Assembly: GCA_035508495.1 (NCBI GenBank)
Contig: DATJMX010000030.1
Coordinates: forward strand, 1 to 33,893
Origin: Candidatus Binataceae bacterium
GTDB lineage: Bacteria > Desulfobacterota > Binatia > Binatales > Binataceae
Direction: 5' to 3'
Length of the DNA stretch: 33,893 bases
Made by a program: the position numbers and the translations under genes. Positions 1-8,493 of this stretch are shown here, in pieces. The notes below the pieces were generated by a model. It searched no databases, had not been told where the DNA came from, and saw only the letters and a program-made list of their open reading frames with translations. Each line of letters begins with the position of its first letter. Position 1 is the stretch's first letter.

Positions 1-4
1 TCGG

Positions 5-1273
5 ATGCGGCGGCTCTTCTTCCTTCTTCTGGTCCCAGCCATTCTCTTTGCTGCTCGATGCGACGCGAGCCAGGGCGCGATCGACAGATTCTTCACCGCG
101 ATTCAAAAGAACGACTTCGTCGCCGCGACCGATTGCCTAAACCAGAGCCTCAAGTCTGGCCTCTCACCACAGAGCCTCGAGAAGTTGTGGCTTGACGGCT
201 ATGCCAAGGAGGGACCGCTCAAGAGCTGGCAGGTCATTCATAGCGATCCGATTCCAGGCGGCCTCGAGCAGACCGTCAAGCTTCAGTTCGCCAAGACCGA
301 CGCCACCGCGAAAATCGCAGTGGCTTCGGAATCCGACCGTATCGCCTCGCTCTACTTCAAGCCAGCGCAATCGAGCATGCCGGCGACCTCGCCGCCCTAT
401 GCCGATGCATCGAAGTTTCGTTCGCTCGATGTGGTCGTAAATTCGCCGCCGGTTCATCTGCCTGGCACGATCACGATTCCCAACGGCAGAGGACCGTTTC
501 CTGCGGTGCTGCTCGTCCACGGCTCCGGCACCCATGATCGCGACGAAACCGTCGGACCGAATCATATCTTCAAGGACATCGCCGAGGGGCTCAGCTCGCG
601 GGGAATCCTGGTGCTCCGCTACGACAAGCGCAGCTTTATCCACTCAATCAGGATGACGACCGTCGATGCCGAGTTGGTCGACGATGCTGCCGCTGCGATC
701 GAAATGCTGCGCGCGCGCGGCGACGTCGCGAAGGATCGTATCTATATCGTTGGTCATAGTCTCGGCGCGGAGCTTGCCCCTGACATCGCCAAGCGCGCGT
801 GGCCCATCGCGGGAATCGTCATGCTCGCGCCGCCGGGGCATAAGCTTGAGCAGGTGATCGTTCAGCAGATGCGCTTTCTGAAAGAAACGTCGCCGACCGA
901 TATGATGAAAGTCGAGGAACAGGCCAATCGCATCTCAAAGCATCAGATGCAGCCCGACGAAAGTATGATGGGAGCGCCGGCGTCGTACTTCTACGACATG
1001 GACAATCGCAACGAGGTTGCCTTGGCCCGCACGCTCGACGTTCCTATCCTGATCCTGCACGGCACGCGCGATTACCAGATGACCGAGGACAACATCCGGG
1101 TCTGGCAAAAAGGGCTAAAGGGCGACGCCAAGGTGAAGATCGAAGAGCTCCCCGACCTCAACCACCTGTTTATCAAAGGCCACGGCACGCCCGATCCAGC
1201 CGAATACCAAATCCCCGGCCACGTCGATCAGAGTGTGATCGATCTGATCACGAACTTCATCGAATCGCGATAA
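5..1273 (+). CDS. Secreted alpha/beta hydrolase with N-terminal DUF3887-like domain
   Basis: A 422-residue protein starting four bases inside the window, so a start further upstream cannot be excluded. Residues 1-22 form a basic-hydrophobic signal peptide (MRRLFFLLLVPAILF), implying export. Residues 25-120 resemble the small DUF3887-type domain often fused to bacterial serine hydrolases. The hydrolase domain follows: HGSG at 172-175 fits an oxyanion strand and the nucleophile elbow is GHSLG with Ser252. The late Asp in HGTRDYQ and the His in DLNHLF complete a plausible catalytic triad. The family contains esterases, dienelactone hydrolases and acyl-peptidase-like enzymes, and the substrate cannot be assigned. 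It converges on the next gene with only three bases between the two reading frames. Confidence 0.85.
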   Translation: MRRLFFLLLVPAILFAARCDASQGAIDRFFTAIQKNDFVAATDCLNQSLKSGLSPQSLEKLWLDGYAKEGPLKSWQVIHSDPIPGGLEQTVKLQFAKTDATAKIAVASESDRIASLYFKPAQSSMPATSPPYADASKFRSLDVVVNSPPVHLPGTITIPNGRGPFPAVLLVHGSGTHDRDETVGPNHIFKDIAEGLSSRGILVLRYDKRSFIHSIRMTTVDAELVDDAAAAIEMLRARGDVAKDRIYIVGHSLGAELAPDIAKRAWPIAGIVMLAPPGHKLEQVIVQQMRFLKETSPTDMMKVEEQANRISKHQMQPDESMMGAPASYFYDMDNRNEVALARTLDVPILILHGTRDYQMTEDNIRVWQKGLKGDAKVKIEELPDLNHLFIKGHGTPDPAEYQIPGHVDQSVIDLITNFIESR

Positions 1274-1276
1274 CGA

Positions 1277-2107
1277 TCACTTGGCGGTGGGAAACAGCAA
1301 TGTGAACTGAAAACGAATCATCCACTGCGGACCATCATCCGGCCGTTTGACGAAGTAGTATGAACCCGCCTGAAGGCTCAGCGATTGCTTGTCGATAGTG
1401 AATGCATCGCCGACGTCCCCGCCCACCGGAATCACCCATGCCTCGTTCTGCGCGGCGGTCCAGTCGTATGACATCGGCGGATCGGTTTGCACATACCATC
1501 CGCTGTCCCAGTTGTAGCTGAAGTCGGGCTCGATATACGTGTAGTTAACGCTGCCGCGGCTGCGATCTCCTGCGTATGACATCAAGTGATACGCGAGTAC
1601 GCCCTCGAACCACGGCCCGTGGTCATATACTACCGCACCGGTCGGTCCCGCCGACCATCGTCCACTGCCCAACTCCTTACCCGTCGCAGTCGGATAAAGA
1701 AGTATCGGGCCGGCGCCCCATATCCATTCGTGCGCCTTGGCCGGCGAAAAGAAAAACGAAGTCTGAAAATCGTTTAGGCCGAATTGTTCGTGCGGGCTCG
1801 GGATGTAGGTAATCGTCTGACTGGGCTGCACGAACATATCCACCATGCTGTTGAGGTGGAACGGAAACAGAGGTTGAACGTTCACGGCCTCGCCGGCGTT
1901 GTGCTCCGGACCGACGCGAAAGCCGGTCGTCGCCTGGATCGGAATCTTGACGAAGTCCTCGAACGGATTGTGCACGCTCTTGGCCAGTTCCTGATCCGAT
2001 ATCGTCGGCTCAGCAGCGGGCGTCGCTTGCTGCGCGGAGGCCGGACCCGCAATGCACAGCGCCGAGCAGATAGCGATCAGGATTCCGAAGATAAAGCCCG
2101 CTCTCAT
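1277..2107 (-). CDS. Predicted outer-membrane beta-barrel protein (MetA-pathway/transporter-like)
   Basis: A 276-residue protein with a clear Sec signal peptide (residues 1-25, ending ASAQQ). The mature part alternates aromatic and polar residues in short predicted strands and ends in a hydrophobic strand (RFQFTLLF), as expected for an outer-membrane barrel. The overall look (NPFEDFVKIPIQ near the N terminus, SFFFSPAKAHEWIWGAGP in the middle) recalls proteins annotated as phenol-degradation MetA-like or neuromedin-U-like in environmental Gram-negatives. What it transports, if anything, is unknown. The ATG start fits the signal peptide. It is divergent from ppk2 across 156 bp. Confidence 0.75.
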   Translation of the reverse strand: MRAGFIFGILIAICSALCIAGPASAQQATPAAEPTISDQELAKSVHNPFEDFVKIPIQATTGFRVGPEHNAGEAVNVQPLFPFHLNSMVDMFVQPSQTITYIPSPHEQFGLNDFQTSFFFSPAKAHEWIWGAGPILLYPTATGKELGSGRWSAGPTGAVVYDHGPWFEGVLAYHLMSYAGDRSRGSVNYTYIEPDFSYNWDSGWYVQTDPPMSYDWTAAQNEAWVIPVGGDVGDAFTIDKQSLSLQAGSYYFVKRPDDGPQWMIRFQFTLLFPTAK

Positions 2108-2263
2108 TCGTGCGTCCGCGTGCAGAATGCTCCAAGCTGCCGCCGATCCACAAGTAGGTGATTGCTTCGCCCTGCTATCTCTGCGACACGAGCGATGCTA
2201 GATGCGGTCTTGGAACAGGTGGCTATTTCAAATTGAACCGAGGCCGCCGAGGGGACCGCGCCG
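2108..2263. other. Divergent intergenic region between barrel gene and ppk2
   Basis: A 156-bp spacer that should hold promoters for both directions. I see no convincing sigma-70 boxes or strong hairpin. A purine-rich GAGGGG at 2249-2254 is a credible ribosome binding site for ppk2. A short frame on the minus strand here runs into the ppk2 start and is not credible as a gene. Confidence 0.4.
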
Positions 2264-3097
2264 ATGGGCAAGAAGTCGAAGCACAAGAAAAACGCGAGGC
2301 AGGCTCCGAACGTCTCGCGCGAGCCGCTGGATCTCAAGGATTACGAGCGCGAGCTCGAGCGGCTCCAGGTCGAGCTGGTCAAGCTGCAGATGTGGGTCAA
2401 GGAGAAAGGCCTCAAGGTCGTGATCGTGTTCGAGGGCCGCGACGCCGCCGGCAAGGGGGGCGTCATCAAGCGCCTCACCGATCGCGTGAGCCCGCGCGTA
2501 TTTCGTGTCCTCGCCTTGCCCGCGCCAACTGAGCGCGAGAAATCGCAGATGTATATCCAGCGCTACGTGCCGCATCTGCCGGCCGCTGGCGAGGTCGTGA
2601 TCTTCGATCGCAGCTGGTACAACCGTGCCGGAGTCGAGCGCGTGATGGGCTTCTGCACGGATGAAGAAGTCACCCGGTTTCTCGAGGATTGCCCCGCCTT
2701 TGAGCATGCCTTGGTCGAATCCGGGATCATCCTCGTCAAGTACTGGTTCGAGGTGAGCCAGGAGGAGCAGACGCGGCGCTTCATGCAGCGAATCAAGGAC
2801 GGCCGCAAGATCTGGAAACTAAGTCCGATGGACCTGGAGTCCCACCGTCTATGGTATGACTATTCGCGCGCGCGCGACGATATGTTGCTTGCTACTGATA
2901 CCTCGTACGCGCCATGGTACATTGTCAATGCCGACGACAAGCGCCGGGCGCGTTTGAATTGCATCTCGCATCTACTGAGTATTGTTCCTTACAAAGAAGT
3001 AAAGCGCGATCCGGTCAAGCTGCCGAAGCGCCAGAAGCCTCACGGCTATGATGAGCCCAGGAACCGTAGCTACAATATCGTTCCGGACCAGCGTTGA
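2264..3097 (+). CDS. ppk2: Polyphosphate kinase 2 family protein (class I)
   Basis: A 277-residue single-domain PPK2, which uses polyphosphate to phosphorylate nucleoside diphosphates or runs in reverse; class I members typically act on NDPs. The Walker A motif is GRDAAGKGG at 58-66 and the Walker B/lid region is FDRSWYNRAGVE starting near 114, both diagnostic of the family. KDGRKIWKLSPMDLES and TSYAPWY further on are also conserved. The N terminus is basic and hydrophilic (MGKKSKHKK). The ATG at 2264 is preceded by GAGGGG nine bases upstream. It probably forms a unit with ispD, 21 bp downstream. Nucleotide preference cannot be read from sequence alone. Confidence 0.95.
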   Translation: MGKKSKHKKNARQAPNVSREPLDLKDYERELERLQVELVKLQMWVKEKGLKVVIVFEGRDAAGKGGVIKRLTDRVSPRVFRVLALPAPTEREKSQMYIQRYVPHLPAAGEVVIFDRSWYNRAGVERVMGFCTDEEVTRFLEDCPAFEHALVESGIILVKYWFEVSQEEQTRRFMQRIKDGRKIWKLSPMDLESHRLWYDYSRARDDMLLATDTSYAPWYIVNADDKRRARLNCISHLLSIVPYKEVKRDPVKLPKRQKPHGYDEPRNRSYNIVPDQR

Positions 3098-3118
3098 TTT
3101 GAAAGTCGCGAGCGAGAA

Positions 3119-3799
3119 ATGAGGGCTTCTGCAATAATCACTGCGGCCGGCAGCGGCCAGCGTCTCGGACGCGGCGCGCCCAAGGCGTTCGTCAAGCTCG
3201 GCGGCCGCACGATGCTTTCCTATTCGCTTGCAAGCGTCGCATCAGTCCCGGGAATCGAGGAAGTCATCATAACCGTTCCGGCAGGGATGGAAACAGTCGC
3301 GAGATCGGAAACATCACAGATAAAGCTTCCAGTGAAGATCGTCGCGGGTGGCGCAGAGCGCCAGGATTCGATCCGCATCGCACTTTCATTCAGCAGCGCA
3401 GAGAGCGAGTTGATAGTAATCCACGATGCGGCGCGGCCCTTCGCAGACGCGCGTCTGTTCGATCGATGCCTCGAGGCGGCGAAGCGCTCAGGCGGCGCAA
3501 TCGCGGCAGTCCCGGTATCCGACACCCTGAAGCGCGGCGAAAACGGCGCGATCATTGCGACGGTCCCGCGCGCCGGCTTGTGGCAAGCCCAAACCCCGCA
3601 GGCATTTCTACGCTCGCTGATAATAGCGGCGCACGAACGCGCAACGCGCGAAAAAATCATCGCGACCGACGACGCTGATCTCGTCGAGCAAATAGGCGCG
3701 CGAGTGGAACTGATAGAAAGCTCAACCCGCAATATCAAAATCACGACACCAAGCGATCTTGAAATCGCCGAAGCAATACTAACTTCATTACGCAGTTAG
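3119..3799 (+). CDS. ispD: 2-C-methyl-D-erythritol 4-phosphate cytidylyltransferase (IspD)
   Basis: IspD transfers CMP from CTP to methylerythritol phosphate in the MEP isoprenoid pathway. The 226-residue length is normal. Residues 9-22 (AAGSGQRLGRGAPK) are the nucleotide-binding loop with its conserved Arg and Lys. GGAERQDS (78-85) and HDAARPF (102-108) are family signatures. The segment ATVPRAGLWQAQTPQAF is the conserved substrate-binding stretch. No IspF domain is fused and ispF is not adjacent. It lies 21 bp after ppk2 on the same strand. Downstream is an inverted-repeat element that could terminate transcription. Confidence 0.95.
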   Translation: MRASAIITAAGSGQRLGRGAPKAFVKLGGRTMLSYSLASVASVPGIEEVIITVPAGMETVARSETSQIKLPVKIVAGGAERQDSIRIALSFSSAESELIVIHDAARPFADARLFDRCLEAAKRSGGAIAAVPVSDTLKRGENGAIIATVPRAGLWQAQTPQAFLRSLIIAAHERATREKIIATDDADLVEQIGARVELIESSTRNIKITTPSDLEIAEAILTSLRS

Positions 3800-3813
3800 C
3801 CCTCCTCTCCGCC

Positions 3814-3994
3814 GATCCTCTCTCCTTATCCTAGGAGTGGGCAAGGGAGAGGTGCATCGCCACGCATTCGTCGCCAGCCTCATTCTTCAATCAACCAGAT
3901 ATTCGAAACCATGGTACTGAATCAAAGTCGATATTCGATCTATGCCAGCGCGAAACCTCTCCCTAGCCCTCTCCTAGGATAAGGAGAGGGGATC
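3814..3994. repeat. 181-bp inverted-repeat (MITE-like) element
   Basis: The arm at 3814-3853 and the reverse complement of 3955-3994 match at 37 of 40 positions. Each arm carries TTATCCTAGGAG near its middle and begins with GATC. The arms enclose about 101 bp with no coding potential. The element sits between the convergent ends of ispD and hemW, so its long hairpin might also act as a bidirectional terminator. A 17-base string at its right end (3983-3999, minus strand) recurs exactly at 32338-32354 in a second such element. No transposase is present, and a target-site duplication is not obvious. Confidence 0.7.
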
Positions 3995-4023
3995 AGAAAA
4001 TAAGGAGATTGGGAAATATTGTA

Positions 4024-5172
4024 CTAGATAAATTCGGCGAATACTGAGTCTGCGAGTTCCAGGCCGCGATCGGTTAGATAAAGCTGCCCGCGATCGTTAA
4101 TTAGCAGGCCGCCGTCTAGCAACTTGTCCGATTGTGTACCGAATGCGTCTTCGAACGAGCGGCCGAAGCGCGATGCGAATGCCCCGAGCGCGAATCCCTC
4201 GCGCAAGCGCAAATTGAGGAATACGAACTCACTTTCTGCTGTACGCGTATCGACGAACTCAGATCCGCCTTCAGCACTGCCGGAGTCCGAAATATCCCCG
4301 ATGTATCGCGCAGGCAGCTTCGCGTTCCACCATCTTCTGCCGCCCGCGCCGTCGCGCGCGAAGCTGTGAGCGCCCGCGCCGATCCCGAGATAAGTCTCGG
4401 CGTGCCAGTAAGTCAGGTTATGCTGCGCCTCGCGTCCTGGCCGTGCGTAGTTGGAGATCTCATACATCGCATAGCCGCGGCGCGGCAGCTCCGAGCGGAC
4501 CGCCTCGTACATCGCTGCCTGATCGTCGCCGAGCAGTGGCTTGATGCGACCGCGCTTCATGTCGGTGAAGAAGGCCGTGCCCTCTTCGAAAGTCAGGTTG
4601 TAGGCGGAGATATGATCCGGCTCGAGCGCCGATGCACATTCGATGTCATACATCACGTCGCTCAACGTCTGACCCGGCACCGCGAAAATCAAATCGAGAT
4701 TGAGGCGCTCGAATCCCGCCCGATGCGCGAGTCTGGCCGCGTCACGAGTTTCCTCCGCCGAATGGATGCGTCCCAGGAATTTCAGAATCGCCGGGTTGAA
4801 CGATTGCGCGCCGAAACTGACGCGATTGATGCCTGCCGCGCGCATCCCGGCGAGCTTAGTCGCATCGACGGTGCCTGGATTCGCCTCCAGCGTGATCTCT
4901 GCGCCGCTTTCGATTCCACATAAGCGGTCAGCGGCCTCGAGAATCTTGCCAATTGAATCGGGAGCAAACAGCGACGGCGTTCCACCACCGAAGAAAATCG
5001 TTCGGAGATTCTCGCCCGCAAATGGCCTCGCCGCCGCGCGAGTCTCGAGCTCGCGAATCAGCGCCGCCGTGTACTCTGCCTCGGGCCAGCTCGCGGCCGC
5101 ATACGAATTGAAATCGCAGTACGGGCATTTCGCCTGGCAATACGGAATATGGATGTAGAGCGAAAAGCTCAC
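4024..5172 (-). CDS. hemW: HemW-like radical SAM heme chaperone
   Basis: A 382-residue radical SAM protein of the HemN/HemW group. The cluster motif is CX3CX2C (C12, C16, C19 within YIHIPYCQAKCPYCDF) and lacks the extra cysteine of true oxygen-independent coproporphyrinogen oxidase HemN. That favours HemW, which delivers heme to respiratory enzymes. GGGTPSL, the SAM-binding glycine-rich turn, follows near residue 62. ISAYNLTFEEGT and a C-terminal HemN-type domain (NLRLREGF onward) are also present. The start is GTG. It is divergent from murJ across about 46 bp. Confidence 0.9.
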   Translation of the reverse strand: MSFSLYIHIPYCQAKCPYCDFNSYAAASWPEAEYTAALIRELETRAAARPFAGENLRTIFFGGGTPSLFAPDSIGKILEAADRLCGIESGAEITLEANPGTVDATKLAGMRAAGINRVSFGAQSFNPAILKFLGRIHSAEETRDAARLAHRAGFERLNLDLIFAVPGQTLSDVMYDIECASALEPDHISAYNLTFEEGTAFFTDMKRGRIKPLLGDDQAAMYEAVRSELPRRGYAMYEISNYARPGREAQHNLTYWHAETYLGIGAGAHSFARDGAGGRRWWNAKLPARYIGDISDSGSAEGGSEFVDTRTAESEFVFLNLRLREGFALGAFASRFGRSFEDAFGTQSDKLLDGGLLINDRGQLYLTDRGLELADSVFAEFI

Positions 5173-5218
5173 GCGCGTATTCTATCGCGAATTTGCGCAA
5201 CGAAGCTGCCGCCGCGAG

Positions 5219-6907
5219 ATGCTACTCCGCGCCGGACGCGGTCGTTATACTCCCATCGGCAGGTCGATTTTGGCCGAAGTCGCAACCAATCCGATTCCAC
5301 CAGGGCAAGGCTCGACGGCGAGCCGCGCCCCGAAGATCGCTCCGGGCGGCGCCAATCGCGCGGGCCTCGTCGCGGCGGGCGTGATGCTGAGCCGCCTGTC
5401 GGGCCTGGTCCGCGCGCAATTCTTCGCCCACTTCCTCGGCAACTCTGCTGCCGCCGACGCGTTCCAGGCCGGCTTTCGGATCCCGAACATCCTGCAGAAC
5501 CTGCTCGGCGAAGGCGTCCTGTCAGCCTCGTTCATCCCCGTTTACAGCAAGCTCCTCGGCGAAGGCGACGAGGAGACCGCCGACATGGTCGCATGGGGAG
5601 TCGGGTCGCTGCTGAGTCTCGCCGTCGCGATTCTCGTCGTACTCGGAATCTTCGGCGCACCGTACCTTATCGATGTCATCGCGCCGGGATTCCAGGCGGA
5701 CAAGCGCGAGCTGACGATTCACATTGTACGCATCCTGTTTCCATGCACCGGACTGCTCGTGATGTCGTCGTGGTGCCTCGGCGTTCTCAACAGCCATCAC
5801 AAGTTCTTCGTATCGTATTCAGCCGGCGTGGCGATGAATGCCGCGATGATCGCAGCGCTTATCTACTACGGCCCGCGGCGCTCGCAGGACGGCCTCACGA
5901 TCATGCTCTCGTGGGCGGCGATCATCGGCGCGATTCTTCAGATCGCCGTGCAGGTTCCGCAGATGATGGCGCTGATGCGCCGCTACAACGTGAACTGGCA
6001 GCGCATCGCGTCGCCACTTAAGTCGGTGTTCCACAACCTCACGCCGGTCGTGGCGAGCAAGGGCGCGGTCAACATCAGCGCTTACGTCGATACCGTCCTG
6101 GCGAGTCTGTTGCCGACCGGCGCGGTCGCCGCGCTCAATTACGGCCAGATCATCTACATGCTGCCGATCAGCCTGTTCGGATTTTCCGTTGCAGCGTCGG
6201 AATTACCGACGATGTCGCGCGCGGCTGCGTCTCCGGAGCAGATGGCCTCGATTCTGCGCTATCGCCTCGATCGCGGGCTCAAGCAGATCGCGTTTTGGGT
6301 CGTACCCTCGGCGGCCGCCTTCATCATCCTTGGCGACGTGATCAGTGCGGTGATCTTTCAGTCGGGAGCATTCAAGCACGCCGACGCGATCTACGTATGG
6401 TCGGTGGTTGCGGGCTCCGGCGTTGGCCTGCTGGCGGCGACGATGGGCCGGCTTTACAACTCCGCGTTCTATGCACTGTGGGATACGCGAACGCCGCTCC
6501 GCTACGCGCTCATCCGCGTCGCGCTGACGGTGGTGCTCGGCTACCTCTTCGCGATTCCGCTGCCGCACTGGATCGGGATCGATCAGAAATGGGGCGTCGC
6601 CGGCCTCACCGCCTCAGCCGGAATCGCCGGATGGGTCGAGTTCGTACTGCTCAGACGGGGCCTCAACCGGCGTATCGGATGGACCGGCCTGCACACCAAA
6701 TTCCTGATGCCGCTGTGGGCGATGGCGGTGACGGCCTCGGCGATCGCGTTCTGGATCAAGCTGCACACTGCATTTCTTGGCGCGCGCATTGGCGGCCTCT
6801 TAGTTCTCGGAATTTTCGGATGCGTTTACTTCGGGCTTGCGTGGTGGTTCGAAGTATCGGAACTCCAACCCTACCTCGATCGCATCAGACGCCGCGCGAA
6901 GTCCTAA
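5219..6907 (+). CDS. murJ: Lipid II flippase MurJ
   Basis: A polytopic inner-membrane protein of 562 residues, the MVF/MATE-like flippase that moves lipid II to the periplasm for peptidoglycan synthesis. The first helix region carries MLSRLSGLVRAQFFAH, followed by ADAFQAGFRIPNILQNLL and FIPVYSK, all strongly conserved in MurJ. About fourteen hydrophobic segments follow. The roughly 45 residues before the first helix are longer than usual, so the true start may be the in-frame TTG at 5270 rather than ATG 5219. Its stop codon overlaps the stop of the convergent hldE (shared bases 6904-6907). Confidence 0.95.
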   Translation: MLLRAGRGRYTPIGRSILAEVATNPIPPGQGSTASRAPKIAPGGANRAGLVAAGVMLSRLSGLVRAQFFAHFLGNSAAADAFQAGFRIPNILQNLLGEGVLSASFIPVYSKLLGEGDEETADMVAWGVGSLLSLAVAILVVLGIFGAPYLIDVIAPGFQADKRELTIHIVRILFPCTGLLVMSSWCLGVLNSHHKFFVSYSAGVAMNAAMIAALIYYGPRRSQDGLTIMLSWAAIIGAILQIAVQVPQMMALMRRYNVNWQRIASPLKSVFHNLTPVVASKGAVNISAYVDTVLASLLPTGAVAALNYGQIIYMLPISLFGFSVAASELPTMSRAAASPEQMASILRYRLDRGLKQIAFWVVPSAAAFIILGDVISAVIFQSGAFKHADAIYVWSVVAGSGVGLLAATMGRLYNSAFYALWDTRTPLRYALIRVALTVVLGYLFAIPLPHWIGIDQKWGVAGLTASAGIAGWVEFVLLRRGLNRRIGWTGLHTKFLMPLWAMAVTASAIAFWIKLHTAFLGARIGGLLVLGIFGCVYFGLAWWFEVSELQPYLDRIRRRAKS

Positions 6908-8427
6908 GCCTGCGTGCCCGCACGCATGCGTTCGATCGTATGCGACGTGCTTCGGCCGCCGAGCAGGGGAGCGAGCACGACGCGGCCGCCGCGCGACTCG
7001 ACGAACGCTTGCCCATCGACGCGCTTGCCGCTCCAGTCTTCGCCCTTGATCAGAACGTCGGGCTTGATCCGTCGGATCGTCCGCTCGGCGCGCGTTTCGT
7101 CGAAGATCGTCACGTAGTTAACGGCCTCTAGCGCGGCCAGGATTCGCGCGCGTTCAGCCGCCGGATAGATGGGCCGCTCGGGACCCTTGAGCGCGCGCAC
7201 GCTGCGATCGCTGTTGAGGCCCACCACCAGCACGTCGCCCTGCGCGCGCGCGAACGAAAGAATCTGGATATGGCCCGCATGGAGCAGATCGAAGCATCCG
7301 TTGGTGAACACGATCCGCCTGCCGGCGCGGCGCTCGCGATCGAGCGCGACGCGGAGCTCCTCGGCGGAGAGAATCTTGCGCTCGCTCAGGTCGTGAATCG
7401 GTCTCAACGCGCGCGACAAATCTTCGCGCGTGATGACTTCGGTGCCAAGCCGCGTCACCTCGATACTGGCGGCGATGTTCGCGATGCGCGCGGCAGACTG
7501 GTAGCCCAGTCCCGCGATGGTGAACATGCCGAACACCGACAACACCACGTCGCCCGCGCCCGTCACGTCGTAAACCTCGCGCGGCATGGTCGCGATATAC
7601 GTGTCGTCGCCGTTTTTCTCGGCGAGGTACATGCCGTCGCGATCGAGCGTGATCAGGCACGCGTCAAGATCGAGCTTCTTCACCAGCATCTCGGCTGCCT
7701 TGCGCCACGCGTCGCGATCGAGCAGCCGGATTCCGGTTGCGACTTCGGTTTCGTAGCGATTGGGCGTGATCACACTTGCGCCGCGATAGATCGAAAAGTC
7801 TTCGGTGCGCTTCGGATCGACGATCACCGGAATTTCGTGCTGGCGGGCGCCGTCGATAATCGCGCGCAGAAGCGAGGGCGTCATTAGTCCCTTGTCGATA
7901 TCGGAAATCAGCACGCCATCGGCGGATTTCAACTCGCGCTTGAATCGCGAAATAAGCTCGCGCTCGCGCACGGGTCTCAGCGGCGTCGGATCTTCCTCGT
8001 CGACGCGCAGAAGCTGCTGCGTGGCGCGATTTGCCGATTGTACCGATCCGAGCATCCGCTCCTTGACGATCGTCGGCCGCTCCGGATCGGTGAGCAGCGA
8101 GCGCGTCGCGATTCCAAGATCGCCGAAGATCTCGCGCAACATCCGCCCGTTCCGATCCGCGCCGACAACGCTGACCGCACTGACGTCCGCGCCGAGCGCG
8201 CGCAAATTGGCCATGACGAAACCGGCGTTGCCAGGTTTTTCCTCGCGCCGCTGCACGCGCAGCACGGGAATCGGCGCTTCGGGCGAAATGCGCGAGACGT
8301 CGCCCCACAGGTAACGATCGAGAATCACCTCGCCCGCGACGATGACGCGCAATGGTTTCAGCGCGGGCAGCTCGATCGCGCTGGGGTGCGAGTTGAGCGA
8401 GGCTTTGGCGGTGCTACGTCGAGCCAT
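6904..8427 (-). CDS. hldE: Bifunctional heptose 7-phosphate kinase / heptose 1-phosphate adenylyltransferase
   Basis: The 507-residue protein has the two-domain HldE (RfaE) architecture that makes ADP-heptose for the LPS inner core. Residues 25-345 form a PfkB/ribokinase-type kinase with the GAGD anion-hole and catalytic motif at 290-293. Residues 370-505 form a nucleotidyltransferase with TNGCFDLLHAGH at 375-386 and LIKGEDW further on. Full-length HldE is usually about 475 residues, and the extra length is a 25-residue polar N terminus. The usual GGAxNVAxN stretch reads GNAGFVMANL here, a mild divergence. It lies 66 bp downstream of the TPP enzyme gene and could be the last member of that run. 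Confidence 0.93.
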   Translation of the reverse strand: MARRSTAKASLNSHPSAIELPALKPLRVIVAGEVILDRYLWGDVSRISPEAPIPVLRVQRREEKPGNAGFVMANLRALGADVSAVSVVGADRNGRMLREIFGDLGIATRSLLTDPERPTIVKERMLGSVQSANRATQQLLRVDEEDPTPLRPVRERELISRFKRELKSADGVLISDIDKGLMTPSLLRAIIDGARQHEIPVIVDPKRTEDFSIYRGASVITPNRYETEVATGIRLLDRDAWRKAAEMLVKKLDLDACLITLDRDGMYLAEKNGDDTYIATMPREVYDVTGAGDVVLSVFGMFTIAGLGYQSAARIANIAASIEVTRLGTEVITREDLSRALRPIHDLSERKILSAEELRVALDRERRAGRRIVFTNGCFDLLHAGHIQILSFARAQGDVLVVGLNSDRSVRALKGPERPIYPAAERARILAALEAVNYVTIFDETRAERTIRRIKPDVLIKGEDWSGKRVDGQAFVESRGGRVVLAPLLGGRSTSHTIERMRAGTQA

Positions 8428-8493
8428 GATGCGCGCATCTTACGGTATCGCCCGCGGCCGGAGAAAGCGCGCGCGGATGCTCGAAGAGACCGC

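Noticed and set aside
2104..2337. A 77-codon minus-strand frame before the outer-membrane barrel gene
   Set aside because: It overlaps the start of ppk2 and has no ribosome binding site or recognisable content.
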